From positions 1,984,001 through 2,048,000 of the forward strand of contig OZ241874.1 of the NCBI GenBank assembly GCA_965203305.1: a DNA stretch of 64,000 nt, in the 5' to 3' direction. Both the position numbers and the translations under genes were made by a program. Origin of the DNA: Bin80 sp965203305. GTDB lineage: Bacteria > Bacteroidota > Rhodothermia > Rhodothermales > Bin80. The notes below the pieces were generated by a model. That model did no database searches and was not told the DNA's origin. It saw only the letters and a program-made list of their open reading frames with translations. Each line of letters opens with the position of its first letter. Positions within the stretch are counted from its first letter, which is position 1. This document shows positions 1 to 7,738 of the stretch, piece after piece.

Positions 1-1435
1 CCATGCCAACATAGCGTCCCGGTGTCAGAATGTAACCATTCCTGCGAACCTCATCCAGCGTGGCACTTTTGCAATAACCCGGGATGTCCTCATAGTCACC
101 TGCCTCTGTTTCCGCCCGCCATGAATGATAGGTGCTAGCAATGCGGCTGATCTCCTCGTCACTGATTTCGCGACGCGTTCGGCTTACCATCTGACCAAAT
201 TTGCGTACATCAACAAATAGTATCTCATCCCGCTTGCGCTCACGGGAAAGGAACCACAGACAGGCAGGAATCTGGGTTGAGTAGAAAAGCTGCCCGGGAA
301 GTGCTACCATGCAATCAAGCAAGCCATCTTCAATCAGATTCTTTCTGATTTCTGCCTCTGCCGACTGCCCTGATGACATTGATCCGTTTGCCAGTACAAA
401 CCCTGCAATTCCTCCCGGAGCTAAATGGTGCAGGATGTGCTGAACCCAGGCATAATTGGCATTGCCCTTTGGTGGTATGCCATGAACCCATCGCTTGTCC
501 TCTACCAGATGCTCCCCTCCCCAGTCGGAAACATTGAATGGTGGATTAGCAAGAATAAAATCTGCCTTTAAGTCTGGATGTTGATCATTGAGAAAAGTAT
601 CTCCATGTGCAACCTGTCCGTCAATGCCGCGAATCGCCAAATTCATTTTTGCCAGTCTCCAGGTTGTATGATTCGACTCCTGACCCCAAACGGATATATT
701 GCCTCTCGCCTTACCTCTATTGCCATTTCCCGTGGCATGCGACTGAATAAACTCGACCGATTGAACAAACATCCCGGATGAGCCGCAACATGGATCATAC
801 ACCCGCCCATGATACGGTTCAATCATTTCAACCAGAAGCCTCACAATGCATCGGGGCGTATAAAACTCGCCTCCCCTCTTGCTCTCAGCACTTGCAAATT
901 GAGAAAGGAAGTATTCATAAACGCGACCCAGTACATCTTTGGCTCGGGCTTCTTTTCCACCTACCCGGATGTCGCTAATCACATCTATGAGTTGTCCCAG
1001 TCTTACCTTATTGAGCGCAGGACGGGCATAGTTCTTCGGAAGAATATCCTTAAGGCTCTCATTCTCGCGTTCAACTGCAATCATTGCCTCATCAATATGC
1101 TGGCCAATCGTAGGCTGACGTGCCTGCTCCATCAGATTCCCCCAGCGTGCTTCCTGAGGCACCCAGAAAATATTTTCTCTCCGATACTCGTCAGGATCCT
1201 CTGGATCGGCACCCTGGTTGCGCTCTCCCTCAAGCACATCATGTCGTTCTTCAAACGCATCCGAAATATATTTCAGGAAGAGAAGTCCGAGTACAACATG
1301 CTTGTATTCAGCCGCGTCCATTGAGCCACGCAGAGCGTCCGCCATCTCCCAGAGTTTGGCTTCATACTCTGCCATCATATCTTTCTTCCCCATGGCTGAA
1401 TCACCGTTGTTTTGCCCCTTGCTATTGCGTGACAT
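1..1435 (-). CDS. hsdM: Type I restriction-modification methyltransferase subunit, 3' end outside window
   Basis: HsdM methylates adenine in the target site of a type I restriction system and works with HsdS (specificity) and HsdR (cleavage). I read 478 uninterrupted codons on the minus strand from ATG at 1435 to the window edge. An alternative ATG at 1393 fits the usual HsdM N-terminus (MGKKDMMAEYEAKLWEMADA) better. The N-terminal helical domain is followed by the SAM-binding motif DPCCGSSG near residue 214 and the N6-adenine catalytic motif NPPF near residue 297. Family members are about 500 residues or longer, so only a short C-terminus is missing. hsdS and hsdR, if present, lie beyond base 1. 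Upstream are two HEPN/MNT toxin-antitoxin pairs, which makes this end a defence island. The 236 bp between hsdM and the first MNT gene show no gene. Confidence 0.93.
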   Translation of the reverse strand, partial: MSRNSKGQNNGDSAMGKKDMMAEYEAKLWEMADALRGSMDAAEYKHVVLGLLFLKYISDAFEERHDVLEGERNQGADPEDPDEYRRENIFWVPQEARWGNLMEQARQPTIGQHIDEAMIAVERENESLKDILPKNYARPALNKVRLGQLIDVISDIRVGGKEARAKDVLGRVYEYFLSQFASAESKRGGEFYTPRCIVRLLVEMIEPYHGRVYDPCCGSSGMFVQSVEFIQSHATGNGNRGKARGNISVWGQESNHTTWRLAKMNLAIRGIDGQVAHGDTFLNDQHPDLKADFILANPPFNVSDWGGEHLVEDKRWVHGIPPKGNANYAWVQHILHHLAPGGIAGFVLANGSMSSGQSAEAEIRKNLIEDGLLDCMVALPGQLFYSTQIPACLWFLSRERKRDEILFVDVRKFGQMVSRTRREISDEEISRIASTYHSWRAETEAGDYEDIPGYCKSATLDEVRRNGYILTPGRYVGM

Positions 1436-1671
1436 AAGCTGTTCTATACAAGTTTGTTATTTCTGCATATCCATTTTACTCCTTGCATGCTTCGCAGAAC
1501 GTTTGCACTTCACGGCTATTATTCCAGATATGCATTTCGTCACGAAACTCTCTCTCGTCCCTGTTACGATCCCACATTAAAACAGTACTTCTTCCGTATT
1601 GGCATGTAGTATTCATCCGAAAATGTACAACACCCAGATGCAGTCAGATATCAATGATTCATGGCTGGATT

Positions 1672-2001
1672 TCACTTATCTGCGAGGGAAACATCTCCCC
1701 TGTCCCGTCGATACCACTCAATACCATAGTTCAAAATGTGATCCTTGAGTTTCTGATTCCGTATTGACTTGTACAGAACCAGATCTACGGACTGCGCCAT
1801 CGGGATACAGTCCAGTATAGCAGCAAGGCTTGCCTGATCCGTCAGTGTTAACTCCTCTCCAAACAGTGCAATGTCCACATCGGACACTACGGTGCTGGTT
1901 CCCATTGCTCTGGACCCAAATAAAACAGCTCGTTCCACTCGTTTATTTGCCGCGAACTGGGCAATGATTGCATCCCGATGTACATCCTTAATACCGCCCA
2001 T
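1672..2001 (-). CDS. MNT-domain nucleotidyltransferase, antitoxin of HEPN/MNT pair 1
   Basis: A 109-residue minimal nucleotidyltransferase. It has the family signature GS-x10-D-x-D (GSRAMGTSTVVSDVDIALFG, starting near residue 29). In characterised HEPN/MNT systems the MNT protein neutralises the HEPN RNase, in several cases by adding AMP groups to it. The start codon overlaps the stop of the upstream HEPN gene by one base (TAATG at 2003-1999), so the two are translationally coupled. This is the gene closest to hsdM. The catalytic aspartates are present, so it looks active. The exact chemistry here is inferred from the family. Confidence 0.85.
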   Translation of the reverse strand: MGGIKDVHRDAIIAQFAANKRVERAVLFGSRAMGTSTVVSDVDIALFGEELTLTDQASLAAILDCIPMAQSVDLVLYKSIRNQKLKDHILNYGIEWYRRDRGDVSLADK

Positions 2002-2414
2002 TATGAAATACGTCTGGCTTCAAGGGTTCGGTGGATTCGCAGGAGTACCGGGTGATAGTGCTTCTTGATCAGATCTTGGGCCTCTACTGCAACCTCACTC
2101 AGATAAATATGGCTTAATAAATTGCGCTTGTCCAAAGCATCAAGCAGTGTCTCGCAATCATCCTGGCTAAGATAACCAACTTCAAAGCTCTTGCGGATGA
2201 CCGCTCGGGGCACCCGTACATCATGTTCTTCACAGGAAAGCAGGTCCTTCAAAACGTTCCATGACAGTCCAAAACAGAACTCAAATGTCTTGATTAACCC
2301 GGCAAGCTCAAGGTTATTGTACTGCTCTTGCTCACAAGCATCAGTCAGCTGTGCAAGTGCTTTTCCATAACTGTCCAGTCGCTGGTGCCAGCGTTGTTCG
2401 CCTGAATTGCCCAT
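2001..2414 (-). CDS. HEPN-domain protein, toxin of HEPN/MNT pair 1
   Basis: A 137-residue all-helical protein of the HI0074 type (nucleotidyltransferase substrate-binding protein). The HEPN RNase motif R-x4-H is visible as RNLLSH near residue 100, in the usual C-terminal half. HEPN proteins of this kind cleave RNA and stop growth when their MNT partner is lost or when phage triggers the system. The gene precedes its MNT partner and overlaps it by one base. A 37-bp gap separates it from the second pair upstream. The sequence differs strongly from the second HEPN protein, so this is not a recent duplication. Confidence 0.82.
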   Translation of the reverse strand: MGNSGEQRWHQRLDSYGKALAQLTDACEQEQYNNLELAGLIKTFEFCFGLSWNVLKDLLSCEEHDVRVPRAVIRKSFEVGYLSQDDCETLLDALDKRNLLSHIYLSEVAVEAQDLIKKHYHPVLLRIHRTLEARRIS

Positions 2415-2451
2415 CCCTCTAGTATTCCCGATTTTGCCTGAGAACAGACTC

Positions 2452-2772
2452 TTATGGCACTCTGTTCACCAGCGGGAAAGCTTCAGAAGCAATTTGTTCC
2501 TTGAACCTCTCTGGCAGATCGTCCCACACGAACAAATCCACACGGAATGGCAGATCACTTTCCTCAAATTCTTCCCGCAAATCTCCGATCTGTTGCTCTT
2601 CCTCGGGTGTTGAGAATACAACGAGATCCAGATCTGATTTTGGAGTAGAGGTTCCTTTCACTCTGGATCCATATATCCAGACGGTTGTGTCAGGAATGTA
2701 ACTGGCAAGTAACCTCTGAATGATCTTGAAATCCGCCTCCGTAATGTCCACAGCTGAGATTATCTCTTCCAT
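2452..2772 (-). CDS. MNT-domain nucleotidyltransferase, antitoxin of HEPN/MNT pair 2
   Basis: A 106-residue minimal nucleotidyltransferase carrying GS-x10-D-x-D (GSRVKGTSTPKSDLDLVV, near residues 35-52) and a C-terminal third-acid region (FRVDLFVWDD). Its start lies inside the end of the upstream HEPN gene, a 13-bp overlap that implies coupled translation. It is clearly different from the MNT protein at 1672-2001, and each MNT is paired with its own HEPN. The role as antitoxin is inferred from family and gene order. Confidence 0.84.
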   Translation of the reverse strand: MEEIISAVDITEADFKIIQRLLASYIPDTTVWIYGSRVKGTSTPKSDLDLVVFSTPEEEQQIGDLREEFEESDLPFRVDLFVWDDLPERFKEQIASEAFPLVNRVP

Positions 2773-3185
2773 ATTTCTCCGGTCATTTTCTGGTAGAGAC
2801 GAATAGCATCATCAATGAAGTCTGGAATCAACTCTGTACAATCCTCGGCTTTCCCTTTATTGTAGTCATGTGATGTATCATTCCGTGCATTCGTGTATTT
2901 CAACCACCGGCTCAGAGGTTCTTCCAGCAAATCATTTTCAAAGGCCAATCTTAGTACAGGCTTTGGGCTGTTGGGAGGGGAAGAAACTCCAAGTTCCTCG
3001 GCTAGATATCGCCGCAGAACCTTCCATAAGCAATCGTAGCAGGTCTCAAACCGCTTGATCACTGATTCAGTGACCGCCTGCCCCATAAGTTCAAATTCAA
3101 GCATGACTGGCATGGGATTTTGGCAATTTTCATTTTGCTCCTCCAGTCGTTCAAGCGATAGTCGGAATTTCGTATAGTCCATCAT
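2760..3185 (-). CDS. HEPN-domain protein, toxin of HEPN/MNT pair 2
   Basis: A 141-residue HI0074-like helical protein. Its R-x4-H motif reads RNDTSH near residue 99, and the following HDYNKGKAED resembles the classical nucleotidyltransferase substrate-binding family. As first gene of the pair it overlaps its MNT partner by 13 bp. No SD is obvious before the start (MMDYTKFRL), and the second Met could be used instead. Upstream (higher coordinates) is a small inverted-repeat element, so the defence island ends here. Confidence 0.82.
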   Translation of the reverse strand: MMDYTKFRLSLERLEEQNENCQNPMPVMLEFELMGQAVTESVIKRFETCYDCLWKVLRRYLAEELGVSSPPNSPKPVLRLAFENDLLEEPLSRWLKYTNARNDTSHDYNKGKAEDCTELIPDFIDDAIRLYQKMTGEIWKR

Positions 3186-3222
3186 ATCCTTGCAACCTAC
3201 ATCTCGTAAAAATCAAACAAAA

Positions 3223-3628
3223 GAGCCTCTGGCAAAATTCCCGGTTGAGGAAGAGACATTAACCTGAGAATGCTTGCAGGCACATTAGGTCGGTTGGCGT
3301 GCAGAGATATTCCTATAAGAACCCCTCAAAATCATCTTACGCACAAGACCAAAGATGTTCATATCATCCACATCTTCTGTGCCAGTCCAGTGATTTCTGG
3401 ATTTACGGAAGACACAAATTAAAAAAATCTGGGCGCATTTCAACGCGGCCCGCTATATGCGATTAGGCTGGTGTGTATCCAGAATCATTCCACTCTGAGA
3501 ATCAATCATCTGCAAGAACCAAAGGTTTTGAGGCTCCTGCGAAAACATACTCTGGACCCGATCTAATGTGTCCGAAAGCACTCTCGGAGCGATATTTCTC
3601 CGTCATCTGGGAATTTTGCAAGAGGCTC
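3223..3628. mobile_element. 406-bp inverted-repeat element (MITE or internally deleted IS)
   Basis: The two ends form an inverted repeat of about 22 bp with 20 matches. The left end starts GAGCCTCTGGCAAAATTC at 3223 and the right end, read on the minus strand from 3628, starts GAGCCTCTTGCAAAATTC. The interior has no open frame longer than remnants. Ends of the same type occur at 5995, 9200-9300 and 20175-20272, so this is a dispersed family. The interior could be the wreck of an IS, but I recognise no transposase motif. I see no target-site duplication. Confidence 0.7.
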
Positions 3629-3880
3629 GTTTTGCCAAAATGACAAATCGAAACCGTCAAAGTCAGGAACAAAATGTAATCCCTCTACTCGTTATTCAGA
3701 AGTGTGCACAAGAATACAAGCCCCAAAGGCTCGGCCTTGCTCAGGATCGCCGCCCTACGAAGAAGGCAGGAGCTAGGCTTACTGCTAAGGGGCAGATGTA
3801 CTGTTCTATAATTTCCGAAACAAGAGGTTCCCGCCTTAATATTTTTCTGCCAAAAACACGGATATGTTGGCTTTTTACAT
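3629..3880. other. Gene-free stretch with a dispersed 30-bp repeat
   Basis: I see no gene here. Bases 3636-3665 match 19068-19097 at 25 of 30 positions (shared core AAACCGTC then AAGTCA). At the second site the same sequence is one arm of an inverted repeat, so both are probably ends of a small mobile element. The rest reads like decayed sequence between the inverted-repeat element and the helicase fragment. Confidence 0.5.
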
Positions 3881-4018
3881 TTAAGATGTAATAACCCTGA
3901 ATTCAATCCGAGCCAGTATCACCAGCAACGGCCCCCGTGTGGTCTGGACTGCTTCCTTCTGCTTTTCGTTCAGACCATCAAGGATTTTCGCTGTATCGAA
4001 TTTCTGCATCCCACTCAT
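3881..4018 (-). pseudogene. 5' remnant of a UvrD/PcrA-type DNA helicase
   Basis: The 45 codons from ATG at 4018 read as the N-terminus of a superfamily 1 helicase (ILDGLNEKQKEAVQTTRGPL, then LVI). In intact helicases LVI is followed by AGAGSGKT (Walker A). Here about a dozen bases are lost or changed at exactly that point. The frame then resumes with RVITS, which fits the RVIT that normally follows Walker A, and stops. No further helicase sequence follows. The gene is therefore dead and mostly deleted. Its start codon is only 12 bp from the left inverted repeat of ATPase element A, so the element sits just upstream of the old helicase start. Confidence 0.75.
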
Positions 4019-4030
4019 TTTCTTGATGGA

Positions 4031-4050
4031 ATTATCCCGTAAAATCCGCA
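4031..4050 (+). repeat. Left inverted repeat of element A, followed by stop-codon hairpin
   Basis: This is the left terminal repeat. The adjoining bases 4061-4080 form a perfect 7-bp hairpin (GGAGAGA, loop GTATTA, TCTCTCC), and the ATPase stop codon (4071-4073) lies in its loop. The same hairpin recurs at the left end of every other copy. Confidence 0.75.
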
Positions 4051-4070
4051 CAGGATGCAGGGAGAGAGTA

Positions 4071-5249
4071 TTATCTCTCCAGTCCCATGTCTGTGTCCCG
4101 ATCACTGTCCATACGATCTTGCCTGCGGCGTGCTTCCACCTCACGGATATGCGCAGCGCGTTCCGTCAAGTACTTGTGCAGGGACGGGATGGGGATCGTG
4201 TAGAAGCCATTTTTACGGTAGAGAACGCCTTGACTGACCACTTGTGCAAACACGGCTTCGCCCAATTTCTCCAAAAGCTCTTTTTTGGGGACATGTTCCT
4301 GCGCATTACGAAATATCTTCACCAAGCGGAGGATGTCATCGTTGTCGACCCCATACAGTCGGCCTTGATAGTATTCCATGCGTTCTTCCCGCCCTTTCTC
4401 CATGACGAGACGCAGCAACTCCGGGGTCATCACCCCATCGTTCGCGTAGACCAAGTGGGCGGCATTCCGTGCATAGGAATCTACATGCCTGGGCCACAAA
4501 TACGTCTCTTGGGTGATCGCATTGATCCAGTCTGTGGTGTCCCCTTTTGCTTTCCCTGCCCTTTTGAGCCAGTTCTTGATCACCTGCCGTTCCTCCTCCT
4601 CTTCCAGTGGTTTCATATCAAAATGGCATTGAGCTGCCATCCTGGATATCCCCAGTGCTTTGAATGCGGCATGGGTCATCCCCAGTCCACCCGCCAGCAG
4701 GATCACGGGCTTCCCCAACTCTCCATTGTGAATCTCCGTCAGAAGATCGCTGACCTCGTCTTTGTACGGTCCATTGATATTTTTGCTTTCTCCCATACGC
4801 TGGGCCTCGTCCAGAATCAAGAGGAGCGGGTCCTTTATTTTCTGGATCAGGCTCTTGGGGGTGACCTTCGGAGTGGCTTTTTTTGTCGTCCGTGATAGCC
4901 CCCCTTCGAGGGATGCCCCAAAGTATTTCACTTTCCCGCCACCCCCGATGGTTTTTTCTGTGGCGACCTCTTTTTTCTTCAGCCCCAGGCATTCCGCCAT
5001 CAAGTCCGGATCCCACAGGGCCGTGACAACAAGTTTTCGGACCTCCCACTTCTCTCTCTTTGCCTTCTTCCTGCATTCGTCCAGCAGGGCCGTTTTGCCG
5101 ATCCCCGGCGGCCCTTGCACAAGGAAGATGGTCCCTTCGTTATTTTCTTTGTCATCCACCAGCCTGTTCTCAAAGCTGTCCAGTATGGGGGTGCGCCCGT
5201 GGAAGTAGGGGGTGGCTCCACGGTCTGTGGATTTTCGAAGCGGATCCAT
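4071..5249 (-). CDS. AAA+ ATPase of the TIR-element family (copy A)
   Basis: A 392-residue P-loop ATPase of the AAA_16/Orc-Cdc6-like style. The N-terminus DRGATPYFHGR (residues 9-19) is conserved in all four paralogues. Walker A is GPPGIGKT (46-53), Walker B is LLLILDEAQ, and a sensor-like strand reads VILLAGGLG. The C-terminal part looks like a winged helix ending in GFYTIPIPSLHKYL. The last residues (SDRDTDMGLER) are also conserved between copies. Start: ATG at 5249 with AGGA five bases upstream. The function is unknown. The fold suggests a DNA- or protein-remodelling switch, and TnsC/MuB-like regulators of transposition have the same general build, but that link is inference. This copy has no visible defect. 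Confidence 0.85.
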   Translation of the reverse strand: MDPLRKSTDRGATPYFHGRTPILDSFENRLVDDKENNEGTIFLVQGPPGIGKTALLDECRKKAKREKWEVRKLVVTALWDPDLMAECLGLKKKEVATEKTIGGGGKVKYFGASLEGGLSRTTKKATPKVTPKSLIQKIKDPLLLILDEAQRMGESKNINGPYKDEVSDLLTEIHNGELGKPVILLAGGLGMTHAAFKALGISRMAAQCHFDMKPLEEEEERQVIKNWLKRAGKAKGDTTDWINAITQETYLWPRHVDSYARNAAHLVYANDGVMTPELLRLVMEKGREERMEYYQGRLYGVDNDDILRLVKIFRNAQEHVPKKELLEKLGEAVFAQVVSQGVLYRKNGFYTIPIPSLHKYLTERAAHIREVEARRRQDRMDSDRDTDMGLER

Positions 5250-5267
5250 GGTTCCTGTCGTGGTTGG

Positions 5268-5597
5268 TCAAAAAAGACTACCCTTCGGAGCAGGGTTTGT
5301 TCCCCTATTGCACCCCTTGCGGATTTTACGGGATAACTCCCAATAAGATGGTGGAGAGATACCATCAATGAAAAGATATATCTGGCATGCAAAAATAGAG
5401 ATTATTATTGGTTTTCCAGCTCCATCCACAGAATATGTCCATGCAGATCTTGCCTCGTATGCTTTTCCACCAAGTTCGCCAAACTTATCTAGCCATGTGG
5501 TCGTGACTTCTTCCCATGCAGGGGATTTGCATCCAGCAAAATAAACAGTGAGCGTTGCAGTGATCAGGATCAGTGCTTTTGAATAGACTCTATTCAT
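5268..5597 (-). CDS. Possible short lipoprotein, C-terminus read through the element A end
   Basis: A 109-codon frame beginning MNRVYSKALILITATLTVYF followed by AGC, which looks like a signal peptide with a lipobox cysteine. The last 20 or so codons run through the right inverted repeat of element A, so the original C-terminus was probably replaced when the element arrived. There is no clear ribosome binding site. It begins just outside the end of the IS21 remnant. I do not recognise the family. It may be a truncated gene or chance coding. Confidence 0.3.
   Translation of the reverse strand: MNRVYSKALILITATLTVYFAGCKSPAWEEVTTTWLDKFGELGGKAYEARSAWTYSVDGAGKPIIISIFACQIYLFIDGISPPSYWELSRKIRKGCNRGTNPAPKGSLF
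5318..5337 (-). repeat. Right inverted repeat of element A
   Basis: Inverse of 4031-4050 with one mismatch. The bases just outside (TCCCAA) are also found outside the right ends at 11092 and 26368, so the true terminus probably lies a few bases further out. Confidence 0.75.
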
Positions 5598-5613
5598 TTC
5601 AGGAGAGGAAGGA

Positions 5614-5914
5614 TGCCTATTCCAATCAATTGGGCCGGTGAATCCAATTTTATTGGGCCACCCGTTCGGCATGTTTGGGATAGTGTTCATGACTCGGCAG
5701 ATTGGGGCTGTAATTCTTGTTCTCCTTTGATCTTTCGCATGGACTCTCCGGTTAACGGAATGCGGTGTGCATTGTTGACGAGGCGATCCAGAATGGCATC
5801 CGCCAATGTGGGATTTTCCATGGTTTCATGCCACTTGTTGACCGGATACTGACTGGTGACAATGGTAGAGCACCATACCCCTGAGAAAAAAACCTCCATC
5901 AATGAGAATCGCAA
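5614..5914 (-). mobile_element. IS21-family end with IstB C-terminal fragment
   Basis: On the minus strand about 5870-5687 encode the C-terminus of IstB, the AAA+ helper of IS21 transposases: STIVTSQYPVNKWHE, then NPTLADAILDRLV and LTGESMRK. The 5' part of istB and all of istA are missing. The roughly 75 bp between the istB stop and TGCCTATT at 5614 match the second copy at 22729-22890 in the opposite orientation. The shared sequence stops abruptly at TGCCTATT in both copies, which probably marks the IS terminus. This is a solo end left by deletion, not a working element. Confidence 0.75.
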
Positions 5915-6350
5915 CCCTAGTCATTCAGAAAAATTTTGCACGCTAAAAGCCTCAAATGTTTAGATCACTCGGAATTTCCCATGGGCACTAGTAAGAGCCT
6001 CTTGCAAAAGTAGCATTTTAGAACGTTCAACCCATTTCTGAGGCCCAGGCTTCCTTGATTCTTGCCAAGTCCGGTTTGCGTCGGATTCTTTGTGCAGAAC
6101 CGAGAGGTCTTCTTCGCCTGTCAAGAGGAGATGTTGGATACAATCCAAAACGTGAGTTTTCCATGACATAGTTCAACAATCGGACACAACTTCCAGAGAG
6201 AGTATATAATCCTCTGCATCCGTGTATGTCAAATGGCATGGGATCATATTCTTGCAAGATTTGATGATAATCCGCCACCCCAAAACGCTCAATTGTTGTG
6301 TTGTAACATGGTAATCCCCTTACTCCATATACCTCCCGATATTAGTATCA
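5915..6350. other. Gene-free stretch with IS remnants
   Basis: No intact gene. A GAGCCTCTTGCAAAAG end (5995-6010) of the same family as 3223-3628 is present without its partner. On the minus strand around 6190-6130 a short frame reads CPIVELCHGKLTF. It matches CPIVELRCGKLAF in the broken gene at 39043-39448, so a fragment of that family lies here too. Nothing else is recognisable. Confidence 0.45.
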
Positions 6351-7166
6351 TCAGAAATTGCTTACCAGACCCATTGCAGCCTGTCGTAGACTGTCTGGGA
6401 TTTTTGAATCGAGCTTGCGTGTGTCCAAGTTCTGAACTGGTGCCAGCAAACGTACGCTATTCGTCATAAAGGCAGATTCTGCAAATGACAATGCTTCCTC
6501 CGCAATCTGTTGCTCTGTGATTTTCAGCCCCATTTCTGTGGCACTGTCTATGACCCACTGACGCATGACTCCCGGAAGAACACCATCCGAAATTAACGGA
6601 GTCATCCAAGTATCGCCAAATTTCAGAAACAGATTTCCGCCTGTTGTACAACAAACATGGCCAGACTCATTCAGGAATAGAGCATCATCATAGCCTGCGG
6701 TACATGCATCTCGCAAGGCTATGATGTTGTCCGTATAGGCAAGAGTTTTATGAATGCTTGCTGGAGATGTGCTATTTCTTCGAATGAGGCTTGTCTGCAG
6801 TGTAATGGGGGAAAACTGGTCATCTGTATTCAGAGGGGACAGGCCTAGCAGAACCGTTGGCTGAACCTGATGTGCATTTGCAAGCCCTCTTTCCGCAGGT
6901 CCAGAGGTAACCGTGATCCGCAGAATGCCATTATGATCTCTGGTCAATTTCCTGTCAAGCAGAGTGCTGATTTTTTCAAGGCTGATGGAGATGTCAAGTG
7001 CAGAGGCATCCCGAACAAGTCTGCTCAAATGCGCCTCACGCAGAATCATGGAGCCATGTATGACCAGAGAAGTGTCAAATACACCATCCGCAAGCAAAAG
7101 CCCCCGATCCCGCAGATCAAAAAGATGGCTCGTATTTTGTTGCCGTAACTGCTCCAGGAAGAACAT
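6351..7166 (-). CDS. pabC: Aminodeoxychorismate lyase (class IV PLP aminotransferase fold)
   Basis: PabC splits 4-amino-4-deoxychorismate into p-aminobenzoate and pyruvate, the last step of the PABA branch of folate synthesis. The 271 residues have the class IV fold: an early RGLLLADGVFDT block, the PLP lysine in HKTLAYTDNIIALRDA, and the C-terminal LISDGVLPGVMR and EEALSFAESAFMTNS motifs. The start overlaps the pabA stop by one base, so the pabB-pabA-pabC operon is tightly coupled. Branched-chain aminotransferase is the main alternative from sequence alone, but the operon context settles it. Confidence 0.88.
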   Translation of the reverse strand: MFFLEQLRQQNTSHLFDLRDRGLLLADGVFDTSLVIHGSMILREAHLSRLVRDASALDISISLEKISTLLDRKLTRDHNGILRITVTSGPAERGLANAHQVQPTVLLGLSPLNTDDQFSPITLQTSLIRRNSTSPASIHKTLAYTDNIIALRDACTAGYDDALFLNESGHVCCTTGGNLFLKFGDTWMTPLISDGVLPGVMRQWVIDSATEMGLKITEQQIAEEALSFAESAFMTNSVRLLAPVQNLDTRKLDSKIPDSLRQAAMGLVSNF

Positions 7167-7738
7167 TAGAATCGCTCCATAATCCGTATGAAATTTTGCA
7201 GGAGTGCATGTCCGGATTCACTCAGAATTGATTCCGGGTGAAACTGTATCCCGAATGTCGGCTTTCTCCTGTGACGCAGTGCCATGACCTCGCCTTCCAG
7301 TGATTTAGCCTGAACATCCAGATCGCTTCCATCAATGTCTGTTACAATCAGAGAGTGATACAGCCCTGCTTTCAGCGGATTGGGCAACCCTTCAAACAGA
7401 TCAGATCCACAGTGCGCAATTGGGCTCGCCTGTCCATACTTGGGAAACAGTGCCCTCGTCACCCGACCGCCATACGATTGCGCAATTGCCTGATGTCCTA
7501 GACATACACCGAGTATGGGAAGTTTTCCCGAAAAATGCGCAATCGCATTCATGCTGATCCCGGCTTGATCTGGCGTACCCGGCCCTGGAGAAATCACCAG
7601 TGCTTTGGGGGCTATTGCTTCAATATCATTCAGGGTCACATGTCCTGCATCCACCACCTTTGTACGCTGGGCAAGCTCCTCAAAGTATCTGCTAAGATTG
7701 AATACAAAACTGTCACGATTATTTAGTATCAGGATCAT
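7166..7738 (-). CDS. pabA: Aminodeoxychorismate synthase glutaminase subunit
   Basis: A class I glutamine amidotransferase (190 residues) that supplies ammonia to PabB. The oxyanion region SPGPGTP, the nucleophile in LGVCLGHQA (Cys79) and the FHPES histidine-glutamate pair near the C-terminus are all present. Length and motifs also fit TrpG, and PabA often serves both pathways. The neighbours pabB and pabC point to folate. Its ATG overlaps the pabB stop by four bases (ATGA). Confidence 0.9.
   Translation of the reverse strand: MILILNNRDSFVFNLSRYFEELAQRTKVVDAGHVTLNDIEAIAPKALVISPGPGTPDQAGISMNAIAHFSGKLPILGVCLGHQAIAQSYGGRVTRALFPKYGQASPIAHCGSDLFEGLPNPLKAGLYHSLIVTDIDGSDLDVQAKSLEGEVMALRHRRKPTFGIQFHPESILSESGHALLQNFIRIMERF

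Larger units (their letters stand above)
4031..5337. mobile_element. ATPase element A: AAA+ ATPase gene between terminal inverted repeats
   Basis: The unit is bounded by ATTATCCCGTAAAATCCGCA (4031-4050) and its inverse at 5318-5337 (minus strand GTTATCCCGTAAAATCCGCA), which match at 19 of 20 bases. The ATPase gene at 4071-5249 is the only gene between them. Both ends carry CCCGT where the other copies carry CCAGC, so the two ends of this unit changed together. I see no direct repeat at the two flanks. The left flank is a truncated helicase and the right flank is a doubtful lipoprotein, which suggests flanking deletions after insertion. No transposase is present. Confidence 0.75.

Noticed and set aside
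4019..5350. Target-site duplication around element A
   Set aside because: Bases next to the two ends do not match (TTCTTGAT and AATAAGAT share only the last three). Flanks seem rearranged.
5613..5852. Small plus-strand protein MPIPINWAGES with a relative at 22482-22910
   Set aside because: The similarity is nucleotide-level homology of IS21 ends read antisense to istB, not a conserved gene.
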